DNA of 64,000 bases from Stenotrophomonas nitritireducens (GCF_001700965.1 NZ_CP016756.1:3214501-3278500), one strand, 5' to 3'; positions 33,976 to 44,832 are shown, counted from the stretch's first letter. Numbers and translations are program-made. Notes: generated by a model not told the origin, from the letters alone.

Positions 33976-35151
33976 TTAGAAATCGAACTGCAGGCGGCCG
34001 GTCACCGCGCGGGTGCGATCCAGCGTGGTATCGGCAAGACGGTTGCGGTTGCGGCTGTCGATCAGGTTGAGCATGAAACGCAGGTTGTCGCGCAGGTACC
34101 AGTTGCCGGCCAGGGTCCAGGCTTCGGTGCTGCCATTGCGAAGGTCGGCCTGGCCATCCAGATGCTGGCTGCCGCGCATCTGGTCGTAGCGCAGGGCGAG
34201 CTCGAACGCGCCAGGCTTGTGGCGGATGTCCTTGATGCGGGCGAAACGGCCGGTCTTGCGGTCGTAGCTGCGCGACTCGCCGGTGACGAACCAGCTGAGC
34301 ATGCCGTAGGCGGCCATTACTTCGCCGCGCTGTGCGCCATCATCGAAGGTGGCGCCGCTGAACTCGCCCTGCCATGACAGCGGGCCTCGCACCTGCGCGT
34401 ATTCCAGCGACCATTTGTTGACATCGGTATCGCGGCCGGCCGAGAAGTCGACCAGCGTCAGGCGGCTTTCGTCGGACAGATGCCCGGCCGGGCGTGGGCG
34501 GATCCGCAGGGCGGGGACCCCATTCACGCCGGGGTTGTCGTAGGCCTCGCGCGCCAACGACAGGCCCAGGTGCAGCACGTCGCCGGCAGCGGGGCTTGGC
34601 GCCCAGGTGACGCGGCCGCCAGCGGCGCGGCCTTTCACCTGCCAGGCATCGATGCTTTCCAGGCTGTAGACGCTGGCCGCCCAGGTCATGTCGCCCCGGT
34701 TGGCCTGCCACGATGCACCCAGCCGGTACAGCGGTGCCAGCGTGGTGCCGGCATTGCCGCGTTCCAGGAAGCTGCCGTAATTGGAACCGGTGCGGTCATC
34801 CAGCGAGTAGTACTGCTTGAACTGGCCCACGGTCAGGCGCCCGGCATCGCCGAAGCTGCGGCTGATGTAGACGTCCTTGGCCTCGGGGTGGTCGCCGGAA
34901 AAATCGGCTTCCAGTTTGTAATCGACCGCGAAGAATTTGCCCGACACATCCAGCCAGGCGCGGCGGATCTCGGTGTCGTCCTTGTTGGGCTTGCCACGGC
35001 CGTCGTTGTCGAAGCTGGCGAAATCCAGATGCAGGCGGCCGCCGATGGTGGCGGTGACGGGGCCTTCGTCGTCAGCGGCCAGTACCGGTGCGCTCAGGCA
35101 CAGCAAGACGGTGGCAGCCATGCTGCGTCGTTGGAAAACGCTCAATTCCAC
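33976..35151 (-). CDS. OprO/OprP-type porin
   Basis: Outer-membrane porin of 391 residues with signal peptide ending at VLAA. Motifs are IRRAWLDVSGKFFAVDYKLE, DVYISRSFGDAGRLTVGQFK, SNYGSFLERG, FELALRYDQMR and NWYLRDNLRFMLN with a final RLQFDF, all typical of the OprO/OprP (phosphate/polyphosphate-selective) family; the terminal Phe is the BAM signal. In this locus it may serve citrate rather than phosphate, as members differ in anion preference. The intergenic region to the divergent regulator carries a Pho-box-like tandem repeat. A CitMHS gene follows after 39 bases. Confidence 0.88.
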   Translation of the reverse strand: MELSVFQRRSMAATVLLCLSAPVLAADDEGPVTATIGGRLHLDFASFDNDGRGKPNKDDTEIRRAWLDVSGKFFAVDYKLEADFSGDHPEAKDVYISRSFGDAGRLTVGQFKQYYSLDDRTGSNYGSFLERGNAGTTLAPLYRLGASWQANRGDMTWAASVYSLESIDAWQVKGRAAGGRVTWAPSPAAGDVLHLGLSLAREAYDNPGVNGVPALRIRPRPAGHLSDESRLTLVDFSAGRDTDVNKWSLEYAQVRGPLSWQGEFSGATFDDGAQRGEVMAAYGMLSWFVTGESRSYDRKTGRFARIKDIRHKPGAFELALRYDQMRGSQHLDGQADLRNGSTEAWTLAGNWYLRDNLRFMLNLIDSRNRNRLADTTLDRTRAVTGRLQFDF

Positions 35152-35230
35152 AAACCCTCCCAGGTGCGCGACGGGCGCGCGGAAAACGTGGGCACCGGCT
35201 GGTGCGTGGGCGCAGTCTGGAGGGGACTAG

Positions 35231-35248
35231 CTGTCATCCGCCTGTCAG
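35231..35248 (+). promoter_or_regulatory. Pho-box-like tandem operator in the divergent promoter
   Basis: CTGTCATCCGCCTGTCAG contains two CTGTCA half-sites exactly 11 bases apart. It matches the PhoB box (two CTGTCA direct repeats with a 4-base spacer) at 7 and 6 of 7 positions. OmpR-family regulators generally bind such one-turn direct repeats. It reads toward the regulator gene and ends 89 bases before its ATG; CAATAA at 35263-35268 could be the -10. Confidence 0.55.
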
Positions 35249-35337
35249 TGATTTGTGCGCCGCAATAACTTGGGCTGGCACTGCGTCCTGGCGGCATCCG
35301 CGTTAGCATTCGCGCCTTCCCGCCACATTCCCCCGCG

Positions 35338-36027
35338 ATGCGCCTGCTGTTGGTTGAAGACAATGCGGACCTGGCCGACGCCATCATTCGTCGCATGCGC
35401 CGCAACGGCCATGCGGTGGACTGGCAGGCCGACGGCATGGGCGCGGCCAGCGTGCTGCGTTACCAGAGCTTTGATCTGGTGGTGCTGGACATTGGTCTGC
35501 CCAAGCTCGATGGCCTGCGCGTATTGGCCGGCATGCGCGAGCGCGGTGACAGCACGCCGGTGCTTATGCTGACCGCGCGCGATGGCATCGAAGACCGCGT
35601 GCAGGCGCTGGATGTCGGTGCGGACGACTATCTCGGCAAGCCCTTCGATTTCCGCGAGTTCGAGGCGCGCTGCCGGGTGCTGTTGCGGCGGGGGCGTGGC
35701 CAGGCCAGCGAAGTGATGCAGATCGGCGGCTTCCAGTTCGACAACGCCGCGCACCGTGTCAGCCTGGATGGCGAGGTGATCGAGCTGCCGAATCGCGAAT
35801 TCCGGCTGCTGGAAATCCTGGTGGGCCGGTTGGGCCAGGTGGTCGGCAAGGATGAGATCGGCAAAGGCTTGTTTGGCTTCGACGACGAAGCCGGCCCCAA
35901 CGCCATCGAGCTGTACATCGGGCGCCTGCGCAGGAAGCTTGCGGCGGCACCGTTGCGCATCACCACCGTGCGAGGCGTGGGCTACATGCTGGAGGCCTGC
36001 GAGGGCGGCACCGATGGCGACGGCTGA
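35338..36027 (+). CDS. tctD: TctD-like OmpR-family response regulator
   Basis: Response regulator of 229 residues. The receiver has the acidic LLLVEDN, phosphoacceptor Asp51 in LVVLDIGLPKLDG, MLTARDGIEDRV and LGKPFDFREFEARC. The winged helix ends AIELYIGRLRRKLAAAPLRI, followed by TVRGVGYMLEA. It is closest in pattern to TctD, which controls tricarboxylate uptake in Salmonella and Pseudomonas. The gene is divergent from the porin-CitMHS operon, and the kinase gene overlaps its end by 14 bases. The Pho-box-like repeat upstream is a candidate site for its own binding. Confidence 0.85.
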   Translation: MRLLLVEDNADLADAIIRRMRRNGHAVDWQADGMGAASVLRYQSFDLVVLDIGLPKLDGLRVLAGMRERGDSTPVLMLTARDGIEDRVQALDVGADDYLGKPFDFREFEARCRVLLRRGRGQASEVMQIGGFQFDNAAHRVSLDGEVIELPNREFRLLEILVGRLGQVVGKDEIGKGLFGFDDEAGPNAIELYIGRLRRKLAAAPLRITTVRGVGYMLEACEGGTDGDG

Positions 36028-37399
36028 GGTCCGCACCTCCGGTTCGTTGCGGCGCACGCTGATGCTGTACCTGGGCACCTTGCTGGCCGTGTTCGCGGTG
36101 GCCCTGCTGTTTGCCGCGCGTGATTACGGGCAACGTGCAGCCAACCGTTCCTATGACCATCTACTGGTGTCGTCGGCCTTGTCCATCGCCGATTCGGTGG
36201 CCTTGGTTGATGGCCAATGGCAGGTGGACCTGCCGTACGCCGCGCTGGACCTGCTGTCGATGGCGGAGGAGGACCGGGTGTTCTACCGCGTGGCCGACAG
36301 CCGTGGCAGCACCATCACCGGCTATGACGACCTGCCGCCCGCGCCACGCAGGCAAGGCCGTTCGCCGCAGTTGTTCGATGCCACCTACAGCGGCGAGACG
36401 GTCCGCTTCGTGGCGGTGCGCCGCAGTTTTGCCGCCGCCTCGGCGCAGGGCGAAGTGCAGGTGCAGGTAGGCCAGACCCGCCGCGCCCGCGCCGCCCTGG
36501 CGCAGGAAATGGTCAACCGTGCCCTGATCGCCATTGGAGTGCTGTCGGCGCTGTTGCTGGCCTTGGTGGCATTCGGCGTGCACCGCGCATTCCGTCCTCT
36601 GGTGCGGCTGGAGCGTGAGTTGTCGCGGCGCGAGCCCTCGGATCTGAAGCCACTGGACTCGCGCGTGCCGCGCGAGATGAACCAGATGGTCGCTGCCTTG
36701 AATCGTTTCATGGAGCGCCTGTCCAGCAGCAATGAAACTCTGCGCGCCTTCATGGCCGAAGCAGCGCACCAGATGCGCACGCCACTGGCTGCGCTGCGCG
36801 CGCAGGCGCAGCTGGCACTGGATGAAGAAGAACCCGAGGACATGCAGCGCAGCCTGCGCGCGATCGAGCGCAATGCCACGCATATGAGCCGCTTGTTGAA
36901 CCAGTTGCTCAGCGACGCCAGCATCATCCATCGTTCCAACCTGCAGCGCTTCGCCCCGCTGGACCTGGCCGAAACCGTGCACCAGGCCCTGCACGACGCA
37001 CTGCCGCAGGCCGGCCCCGCGCCGCGCGTGCAGCTGGCAATCACCACCGGCGTGGTGCAGGTCAATGGCGATGCGCTGCTGCTGCGCGAGGCGATCAAGA
37101 ACCTGATCGACAACGCCCTGAAGTACGGCGGCGATGGCCCGCTGCAGATCGCCCTGACCGTGCAGGACGCACAGGTCGTGTTGACCATCGCCGACCATGG
37201 CCCCGGCATCAGCGCCGCCGACGCGGAGCGCGTGTTCGAACGCTTTGGCCGTGGCGAAAACGCACCGGCCGGCGGTGCCGGGCTGGGCCTGGCCATCGTC
37301 AAGCGGGTGGTCGAAAGCCATGGCGGCAGCATCGACCTGAGCAACCGTCCGCAGGGCGGCCTGGTCGCCACCATCCACCTGCCGAGGCACGCCGCATGA
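36014..37399 (+). CDS. tctE: TctE-like sensor histidine kinase
   Basis: Membrane sensor kinase of 461 residues. The first helix is about 14-35, a periplasmic domain of roughly 130 residues follows (QVDLPYAALDLLSMAEEDRV, VFYRVADSRG), and the second helix is about 168-190. A HAMP-like linker leads to the phosphoacceptor His252 in AEAAHQMRTPLAALRAQAQL. The ATPase domain has IKNLIDNALKYGG, ADHGPGI and GAGLGLAIVKRVVESHGG. The periplasmic segment matches the TctE N-terminal type. The start overlaps the regulator by 14 bases and the stop overlaps the binding protein gene by four, so three proteins are co-expressed. Confidence 0.87.
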   Translation: MATAEVRTSGSLRRTLMLYLGTLLAVFAVALLFAARDYGQRAANRSYDHLLVSSALSIADSVALVDGQWQVDLPYAALDLLSMAEEDRVFYRVADSRGSTITGYDDLPPAPRRQGRSPQLFDATYSGETVRFVAVRRSFAAASAQGEVQVQVGQTRRARAALAQEMVNRALIAIGVLSALLLALVAFGVHRAFRPLVRLERELSRREPSDLKPLDSRVPREMNQMVAALNRFMERLSSSNETLRAFMAEAAHQMRTPLAALRAQAQLALDEEEPEDMQRSLRAIERNATHMSRLLNQLLSDASIIHRSNLQRFAPLDLAETVHQALHDALPQAGPAPRVQLAITTGVVQVNGDALLLREAIKNLIDNALKYGGDGPLQIALTVQDAQVVLTIADHGPGISAADAERVFERFGRGENAPAGGAGLGLAIVKRVVESHGGSIDLSNRPQGGLVATIHLPRHAA

Positions 37400-38445
37400 G
37401 CCGTTTGATGATTCTGTTGTGCGGCGTGCTGCTGGCGTTGCCGGCATTCGCCGCCCCGGGCGATGTACAGCGCTTCCCGGCCAAGGGAGCAGCGAGCGCA
37501 CAGCTGCGCATCCACGGCACCACCGATATCGAAGTGTTCGCGGTGGTGATCGCCGATTACCAGCGGCTGCATCCGGGCACCGAAGTCGTCTACGAAGACA
37601 TCATCACCCAGGACCTGTACGCACGTTTCCTGCGCGAGCGCAGCACCGCCGCTGCGCCGGACCTGCTGATTTCCAGTGGCATGGACCTGCAGACCAAACT
37701 GGTCAACGACGGCTACGCCTTGCCGCATCGGTCGCCGCAGACCGAGGCGGTGCCGGCCTGGGCGAAGTGGCGCAATGAAGCATTTGGCATCAGCTACGAG
37801 CCGGTGGCGATGGTCTACAACACCCGTGCCCTGGCGCCCGGCAAGGTGCCGCACACGCGCCGCCAGTTGCTGGATCTGCTGCGCGCCGGCGATGCGCCAC
37901 TGCACGGCAGGGTAGGCACCTATGACATCGAGCGCAGCAGCGTGGGCTATCTGCTGGCCACGCAGGACGCGCAGCGCGGCAGCATCGCCGGTGCCTTGCT
38001 AGGCGCACTCGGTGACAACGGCGTGGTGCGCGAAGAACGTACCGGTGTGTTGTTGGACCAGGTCAGCAGCGGCAGGTTGTCGCTGGTCTACAACGTGTTG
38101 GGGTCGTATGCACAGGCGCGCATCGATGCAGGCGCGCCCTTGGGCATCGTCGAGCCGGAGGATTACACCCTGGTGGTGCTGCGCACGGCGGTGATCCCGC
38201 GTAGCAGCCCGCATCCGACGGAAGCCAAGCGCTTCCTCGATTACCTGCTCTCCGCGCGCGGCCAGCAGGTGTTGTCGCGCGAGGCACGGCTGATGCCGAT
38301 CATCCGCAGCGGCGGCGGTGACGATCCGGGACGGAACCGTCGCCCCATCCAGCTTGGCCCGGGGTTGCTGGTGTATCTGGATGCGCTCAAGCGCCGCCAG
38401 TTCCTTGATGCCTGGCGCAGCAGCGTCGAGGCCAAGCCGCGCTGA
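37396..38445 (+). CDS. Orphan extracellular solute-binding protein in the TctDE operon
   Basis: Periplasmic binding protein of 349 residues with signal peptide ending at FAAP. It has the type-II fold of the ferric iron/small-ion group: LRIHGTTDIEVFAVVIADYQ, PDLLISSGMDLQTKLVNDGY, ISYEPVAMVYNTRAL and ARLMPIIRSGG. No permease or ATPase gene is in the window. Its ATG overlaps the kinase stop (ATGA), so it is made with the sensor. The simplest reading is a co-receptor that presents a ligand to TctE; alternatively it feeds a transporter encoded elsewhere. The ligand (citrate, phosphate or metal) is unknown. Confidence 0.85.
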   Translation: MSRLMILLCGVLLALPAFAAPGDVQRFPAKGAASAQLRIHGTTDIEVFAVVIADYQRLHPGTEVVYEDIITQDLYARFLRERSTAAAPDLLISSGMDLQTKLVNDGYALPHRSPQTEAVPAWAKWRNEAFGISYEPVAMVYNTRALAPGKVPHTRRQLLDLLRAGDAPLHGRVGTYDIERSSVGYLLATQDAQRGSIAGALLGALGDNGVVREERTGVLLDQVSSGRLSLVYNVLGSYAQARIDAGAPLGIVEPEDYTLVVLRTAVIPRSSPHPTEAKRFLDYLLSARGQQVLSREARLMPIIRSGGGDDPGRNRRPIQLGPGLLVYLDALKRRQFLDAWRSSVEAKPR

Positions 38446-38452
38446 ACAGGCT

Positions 38453-38869
38453 TCAACGCGCCGGCGCGGCGTTGTCGGTCATCGGCTGGCGCAGGGGATT
38501 GGACGTGCCGGCGGCCGCGCACTTGCCCTGCACGCAGCTGCAGCCCTGGATTTCGGGGAAGCCGCAGACGCTCATCATGCCCTTGGCATGGCAGCTGGCC
38601 TGCACGCCGGCCGGATCGGTGGCGCTGTTGACGTTGACGCAGGCCGGGTAATAACCGCAGCAGTTACCGACGTTCTTTACTGTGCAATCGGCGTCGACCT
38701 TGCAGCTGCTGTCGACCACGACGGGCGTGGCAGCAGGTTTGGCAGGCGTTGTCTGCTCGGCGACCGGGCTGGGCGCTGCAGGTTGCGAAGTTACCGGCGC
38801 AGTGGCGGCGGGAGCCGTACAGGCGGTGAGGGCGAGCAGCAGGCTGAGCAGCAGTGACAGACGGAGCAT
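38453..38869 (-). CDS. Cys-rich lipoprotein
   Basis: Small exported lipoprotein of 138 residues; the signal ends with lipobox LTAC. After an Ala/Pro/Thr linker comes a compact domain with ten Cys between about 56 and 117 (SSCKVDADC, GNCCGYYPAC, ASCHAKGMMSVCG, GCSCVQGKC), probably five disulfides. I do not recognise a named family; disulfide-rich inhibitor or adhesion-type folds are possible. The stop lies 8 bases from the binding protein's stop, so the genes are convergent. Confidence 0.8.
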   Translation of the reverse strand: MLRLSLLLSLLLALTACTAPAATAPVTSQPAAPSPVAEQTTPAKPAATPVVVDSSCKVDADCTVKNVGNCCGYYPACVNVNSATDPAGVQASCHAKGMMSVCGFPEIQGCSCVQGKCAAAGTSNPLRQPMTDNAAPAR

Positions 38870-38925
38870 GGGTCAATCCTGATCTGGGCACGCGGCCATG
38901 GTAGCCGCGTTGCCCGTGAGCAGGA

Positions 38926-38951
38926 GGTTATCGGGCTGTCAGCCGATAACC
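38926..38951 (-). terminator. Hairpin after glnS
   Basis: GGTTATCGG (38926-38934) and CCGATAACC (38943-38951) form a 9-base stem with an 8-base loop, 14 bases past the glnS stop. No T-run follows, so it is a weak or Rho-assisted terminator at best. Confidence 0.4.
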
Positions 38952-38964
38952 CCGCCCGTCCTGA

Positions 38965-40713
<1,749 letters not shown>

Positions 40714-40816
40714 GGGGGACGCAGCGTATTGAAGTAAACCGCAAGTTTAGCCGAGCCGGGCCGAGGTTGCCGGGGCGGCGCTATGCTGGAGGTCTTCCGC
40801 CCCGTGGATCGTGCCG

Positions 40817-41485
40817 ATGGACCGCCCCGTTCTGGTGATAGGCAACAAGAATTACTCCTCCTGGTCGCTGCGCCCATGGCTGCTGCTGCGCCATTTCGGG
40901 GTGGCGTTCGACGAAGTGCGGCTGGCCCTGGACACGCCGGACTTTGCCAGCCAGGTGCGTCAGCATTCGCCCACCGGCAAGGTCCCGGCCCTGCGCGACG
41001 GGGCCTTGCAGCTGTGGGATTCGCTGGCCATCTGCGAATACGCCAACGAGCGCTGGCTGGGCGGGCGCGGTTGGCCGGCTGATCTGGGCCAGCGGGCGCT
41101 GGCCCGGGCCGCGGCGGCGGAGATGCATTCAGGTTTCACCGCGCTGCGCACTCAGCTGCCGATGAACAGCCGTCGCCAGCCCGATGGCTACCGCTGGGAT
41201 GTAGCGGCCGACGCCGATATCGCGCGGATCGCTGTCTTGTGGAGCACGCTGCGCAGCGACCATGGCACCGGCGGGGACTTCCTGTTCGGGCAGTTCGGCA
41301 TCGTTGATGCGATGTTTGCGCCGGTAGCGATACGTTTTGATGGCTACGGCGTGGCGGTGGAAGGCGAAGCCGCGCGCTATATGCAGGCGTTGTTGGCGCT
41401 GCCCGCTGTGCGGGAGTGGCGCCAGGCCGGAGCGGAGGAAAGCGAGCAGCTTGCCGCCACCGATGCGCTGCGCAAGCCGCTGTGA
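40817..41485 (+). CDS. Glutathione S-transferase family protein
   Basis: Cytosolic protein of 222 residues. The thioredoxin-like N-terminal domain begins VLVIGNKNYSSWSLRPWLLL and has the glutathione-binding HSPTGKVPALRDG and DSLAICEYANERW; the helical C-terminal half follows with FGQFGIVDAMFAPVAIRF. The SSWSLRPWL start is typical of a GST group that uses Ser rather than Tyr as catalytic residue. The ATG at 40817 is chosen; a GTG two codons upstream is possible. DUF2007 and msrA genes follow closely, suggesting one stress-response operon. Confidence 0.88.
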   Translation: MDRPVLVIGNKNYSSWSLRPWLLLRHFGVAFDEVRLALDTPDFASQVRQHSPTGKVPALRDGALQLWDSLAICEYANERWLGGRGWPADLGQRALARAAAAEMHSGFTALRTQLPMNSRRQPDGYRWDVAADADIARIAVLWSTLRSDHGTGGDFLFGQFGIVDAMFAPVAIRFDGYGVAVEGEAARYMQALLALPAVREWRQAGAEESEQLAATDALRKPL

Positions 41486-41498
41486 ATGGAGAACCTTG

Positions 41499-41765
41499 AT
41501 GCAGCTGATCTACCAGACCAACAACCTGTTCGACGCGCACCTGGTCAAGCATGCGCTGGAGGCCGCCGACATACCGGCCTTCGTGTTCGGCGAATCCCTG
41601 CTGGGTGCGGGCGGCGAACTGCCGCTGTTCGGCCTGCTGCGGGTCTGCGTGCCGGATTCGGCCAAGGCAGAGGCCGAAGACATCGTGGCTGCGTTGGGCT
41701 TGGACGATGGCGGCGACGCCCCCATCTTGGATGACGATGAAGCGCCGGGATTCCTCCCGGCCTGA
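41499..41765 (+). CDS. DUF2007 protein (putative signal-transducing domain)
   Basis: Small cytosolic protein of 88 residues with a ferredoxin-like DUF2007 domain: [40 protein letters not shown] and [20 protein letters not shown]. Such domains are thought to sense or bind small ligands but no function is established. The C-terminus is strongly acidic ([16 protein letters not shown]). It lies 13 bases after the GST gene and 10 before msrA. Its start follows GAGAAC. Confidence 0.85.
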   Translation: MQLIYQTNNLFDAHLVKHALEAADIPAFVFGESLLGAGGELPLFGLLRVCVPDSAKAEAEDIVAALGLDDGGDAPILDDDEAPGFLPA

Positions 41766-41775
41766 GGAACTGACC

Positions 41776-42447
41776 ATGTTGGGAATCGGCCAAGGTATTT
41801 TGGGTATCGGTGCATTCAAGCAGCGCCTGCCGCGCCCGGAAGAAGCACTGCCGGGGCGGGACACGCCGCTGCCGCTGCACAACGTGCATTTCGTCAACGG
41901 CCAGCCCTTGCAGGGCGACTTCGCCGGCCTGCAGGTGCTGGACGTGGGCCTGGGCTGTTTCTGGGGCGCCGAGCGCAAGTTCTGGCAGCTGCCGGGCGTG
42001 GTGACCACGGCGGTCGGCTACCAGGGCGGCGTCACCCCGAACCCGACCTACGAAGAGGCCTGTTCCGGGCTGACCGGCCATGCCGAAGTGGTGCGGGTGG
42101 TGTTTGATCCGGCACAGGTGACGCTGGACACCGTGCTGCGCACCTTCTGGGAAAACCACGACCCCACCCAGGGCATGCGCCAGGGCAACGACACCGGCAC
42201 CCAGTACCGCTCCGCGCTCTATTGCCATACGCAGGAACAGTACGACGCGGCCATCGCCAGTCGTGCTGCTTACCAGCAGCAGCTGTCAGCGGCGGGCTAT
42301 GGCGAGATCACCACCGAGATCGTTTTCCCGGCGCCGCCGTTCTATTACGCCGAGGATTACCACCAGCAATACCTGGCCAAGAATCCGAATGGCTATTGCG
42401 GCATCGGCGGTACCGGCGTGAGCTGCCCGATCGGCCTGGATGTCTGA
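41776..42447 (+). CDS. msrA: Peptide methionine-S-sulfoxide reductase MsrA
   Basis: Repair enzyme of 223 residues that reduces the S form of methionine sulfoxide in proteins. The catalytic Cys61 is in [20 protein letters not shown], followed by the signatures [20 protein letters not shown] and [12 protein letters not shown]. The conserved [20 protein letters not shown] is complete, and the recycling cysteines are probably in [16 protein letters not shown] near the end. The N-terminal 50 residues match the longer E. coli type. It completes a small redox operon with the GST and DUF2007 genes. Confidence 0.94.
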   Translation: MLGIGQGILGIGAFKQRLPRPEEALPGRDTPLPLHNVHFVNGQPLQGDFAGLQVLDVGLGCFWGAERKFWQLPGVVTTAVGYQGGVTPNPTYEEACSGLTGHAEVVRVVFDPAQVTLDTVLRTFWENHDPTQGMRQGNDTGTQYRSALYCHTQEQYDAAIASRAAYQQQLSAAGYGEITTEIVFPAPPFYYAEDYHQQYLAKNPNGYCGIGGTGVSCPIGLDV

Positions 42448-42450
42448 GCG

Positions 42451-42960
42451 ATGAGTGCCGCACCGCGCCGTCTGCTGGTGGTGTGGCACAGCTTTACCGG
42501 CGCCACTGAGGCGATGGTGGGCGCCTTGCTGCAGGGCGCGCATGCGGCAGCCGGTGATGCGGTGCAGGTAAGCGCAGTGCGCGCTGCCGATGCAGTTGCC
42601 GACGATGTGTTGATGGCCGATGCGGTGGTGTTTGCCACGCCGGAAACCCTGGCCTCGATGAGCGGGGCGATGAAGGATTTCTTCGATCGCAGTTATTACC
42701 CCTTGCTGGGGCGCTGCGAGGGCAAGCCGTATGCGCTGCTGGTGTGTGCGGGCTCGGATGGTCAGCCGACCATCGCGCAGCTGCGGCGGGTGGCCTTGGG
42801 CCTGCGCTTGAAAGAGGTGGCCGAGCCGGTGCTGGTGTGTACGCAGGCGCAGACGGCGGAGGCGATTCTGGCGGCGAAAGCAGTGCCGGAGGCTGAGCTG
42901 GCAAGAGGCCGGGAGCTGGGTGCGCTGCTGGCAGCAGGGTTGGAGCTGGGCGTGTTCTAG
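42451..42960 (+). CDS. Flavodoxin-like NAD(P)H oxidoreductase
   Basis: Flavodoxin-fold protein of 169 residues. The FMN phosphate loop is [20 protein letters not shown], equivalent to the SxTGxT motif, and [20 protein letters not shown] with [20 protein letters not shown] completes the isoalloxazine site. Such proteins reduce quinones or act as electron donors. It begins three bases after the msrA stop and may continue that redox operon. Partner not identifiable. Confidence 0.82.
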   Translation: MSAAPRRLLVVWHSFTGATEAMVGALLQGAHAAAGDAVQVSAVRAADAVADDVLMADAVVFATPETLASMSGAMKDFFDRSYYPLLGRCEGKPYALLVCAGSDGQPTIAQLRRVALGLRLKEVAEPVLVCTQAQTAEAILAAKAVPEAELARGRELGALLAAGLELGVF

Positions 42961-42984
42961 CGCTTGCGTTTGCTTCAGCTTAAG

Positions 42985-43108
42985 CCCCTCTCCCGCATGC
43001 GGGAGAGGGGTTGGGGTGAGGGCGCTCTGAAAGCACGTGGAGCAAAAGCTTTAAAAGCCTCCCCTCATCCGCCCCTTCGGGGCACCTTCTCCCGCGCGCG
43101 GGAGAAGG
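42985..43108. repeat. Two CTCTCCCGC-type palindromes
   Basis: A perfect 26-base palindrome, CCCCTCTCCCGCA/TGCGGGAGAGGGG, spans 42985-43010. A second, CCTTCTCCCGCG/CGCGGGAGAAGG, spans 43085-43108. They separate the flavodoxin-like gene from convergent transaldolase, and may terminate both. Confidence 0.8.
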
Positions 43109-43144
43109 GAGGTGACATACGCTATGCAGTCGGTTGGTACAGCC

Positions 43145-44110
43145 TCAGCCGCCCAACTCATCCGCAATCCGCTGACGCAGGGTCTGCAGATCCTTGGCAA
43201 ACGCTTCAATACCGGTAGCCAGCTTTTCCGTAGCCATCGGATCGACCGCCATATCGGCATCAAACTTCGCTTCATCAATCGCCGCCACGTTCACTGCTTC
43301 GGCAGCACCGGCCACCAGCTTGCGTGGCAGCTCGCCGAAATCAGCGTCCAGCTTCTCCAGCAGGTCCGGCGAAATCGTCAGACGGTCACAGCCGGCCAGC
43401 GCTTCAATCTGCGCGGTGGAACGGAACGAGGCGCCCATCACCACCGTGCTGGAACCACGACGCTTGAACTCGGCAAACACACCGCGCACGAACTGCACGC
43501 CCGGGTCTTCGTCGATGCTTGCCGGGGTCTGGCCGTTGGCGACGTACCAGTCCAGGATCCGGCCGACGAACGGCGAAATCAGGAAGGCACCGGCTTCCGA
43601 GCAGGCCAGGGCCTGGGTCGGGTTGAAGATCAGGGTCAGGTTGCAGTCGATGCCCTCGGCCTGCAGCACGCGGGCGGCTTCCACGCCGGCCCAGGTGGCG
43701 GCAATCTTGATCAGCACCTTGTCGCGCGGCACGCCGGCCGCTTCGTACATGGCGATGAACTCGCGTGCCTTGGCGATCGTCGCCTCGGTGTTGTGGGCCT
43801 GGTCGGCGTCCACTTCGGTGGAGACGCGGCCCGGCACCAGTTCGGCCAGCATCGTGCCGACGCCGACAGTCAGGCGATCAACAACGGCGTTGGCAACAGC
43901 CTGCTTGTCACCGGACTGAGCCCGGCCCCACTGCAGCTCGCGCTCGATCAGGCCGGCGTAGACCGGCAGGTCGAGGGCTTTCTTCACCAACGTCGGGTTG
44001 GTGGTGCAGTCGACCGGGCGCAGGCGTTTGATGGCGTCGTAATCACCGGTGTCGGCGACGACGACGGACAGTTCACGCAACTGGGCGAGCTTGGAGTGGG
44101 CCTGGGTCAT
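43145..44110 (-). CDS. tal: Transaldolase
   Basis: Pentose-phosphate enzyme of 321 residues that moves a dihydroxyacetone unit between sugar phosphates. The Schiff-base Lys is in [18 protein letters not shown]. Other signatures are [51 protein letters not shown] and [20 protein letters not shown]. It is of the TalB/TalA length. The ATG at 44110 follows AGGAAACC. It is convergent with the flavodoxin-like gene, and rnk lies 34 bases upstream in the same direction. Confidence 0.95.
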   Translation of the reverse strand: MTQAHSKLAQLRELSVVVADTGDYDAIKRLRPVDCTTNPTLVKKALDLPVYAGLIERELQWGRAQSGDKQAVANAVVDRLTVGVGTMLAELVPGRVSTEVDADQAHNTEATIAKAREFIAMYEAAGVPRDKVLIKIAATWAGVEAARVLQAEGIDCNLTLIFNPTQALACSEAGAFLISPFVGRILDWYVANGQTPASIDEDPGVQFVRGVFAEFKRRGSSTVVMGASFRSTAQIEALAGCDRLTISPDLLEKLDADFGELPRKLVAGAAEAVNVAAIDEAKFDADMAVDPMATEKLATGIEAFAKDLQTLRQRIADELGG

Positions 44111-44144
44111 TACGGTTTCCTGTTGCAGTGGCAGCGCGATGCGC

Positions 44145-44570
44145 TCAGCGGTGGAAATCACCAGCCGCTTCAGGCTGGTAGTGGACGGCGGTGACGCGCA
44201 GGCGCAGCTGGCGGCCGCCGGGTGCGGTCCAATCGATGGTCTGGCCAACCGACAAGCCCAACAGGGCACTGCCAACCGGCGCCAGGATCGACACGCGGCC
44301 CTTGTCGAAATCCGCTTCGTGCGGATAGACCAGGGTCAGGGAATGTTTTTCGTTGTGCAGTTCGTCTTCGCAGTCCACACGGGAGTGCATGGTGACGATG
44401 CCTTCGGGAATTTCTTCCGGCGGCAGCACCTGCGCGCGCTCAAGTTCCTGCGCAAGGGCAACGGCGGCCGGGTGCCGGCTCAGCGCCGGGGAGTCAAGCA
44501 GGGCTTCAAGACGGGCCATGTCACGGGTGGAAACAACGATGGATGGCGGCAGACCGCTGTGGCTGGTCAT
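44145..44570 (-). CDS. rnk: Rnk, nucleoside diphosphate kinase regulator
   Basis: GreA/GreB-related protein of 141 residues that binds RNA polymerase and, in E. coli, affects NDP kinase levels. The N-terminal helical hairpin is [17 protein letters not shown] and [20 protein letters not shown]. The C-terminal FKBP-like domain has [20 protein letters not shown] and [20 protein letters not shown]. It lacks the long coiled coil of GreA, as expected for Rnk. It is in tandem with transaldolase. Confidence 0.9.
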   Translation of the reverse strand: MTSHSGLPPSIVVSTRDMARLEALLDSPALSRHPAAVALAQELERAQVLPPEEIPEGIVTMHSRVDCEDELHNEKHSLTLVYPHEADFDKGRVSILAPVGSALLGLSVGQTIDWTAPGGRQLRLRVTAVHYQPEAAGDFHR

Positions 44571-44739
44571 GGGAATTCCTTATCTGTATGAAGAGCAAGC
44601 AAAAGGCGACGCTTGGTCGGCGCCGCCCGGGTTTCTATTGTGCTGGTGAAGCGGGCCGCAGGCGACCCTGTGAAGATCATGGGGCCGCTCAGGCCCGGAT
44701 GCAATGTAGGGCAGGGGCATGTTCAGCTTTTGGGGTGCA

Positions 44740-44826
44740 AACAGTTGCGCCTCCCCTGCGCTGCGGCGCCAGGGCCATTGCCCCCTCCCTTGCGCCGCAG
44801 GCGCAGGGGAGGGCTGGGGAGGGGTA
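44740..44826. repeat. Imperfect GC-rich palindrome after oxyR
   Basis: CCCCTGCGCTGCGGCGCCAG (44755-44774) and CTTGCGCCGCAGGCGCAGGG (44788-44807) pair imperfectly and continue into GAGGGCTGGGGAGGGGTAG. It sits just beyond the oxyR stop codon and probably ends that transcript. The rest of the 262-base interval to rnk holds no gene. Confidence 0.5.
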
Positions 44827-44832
44827 GAGACT

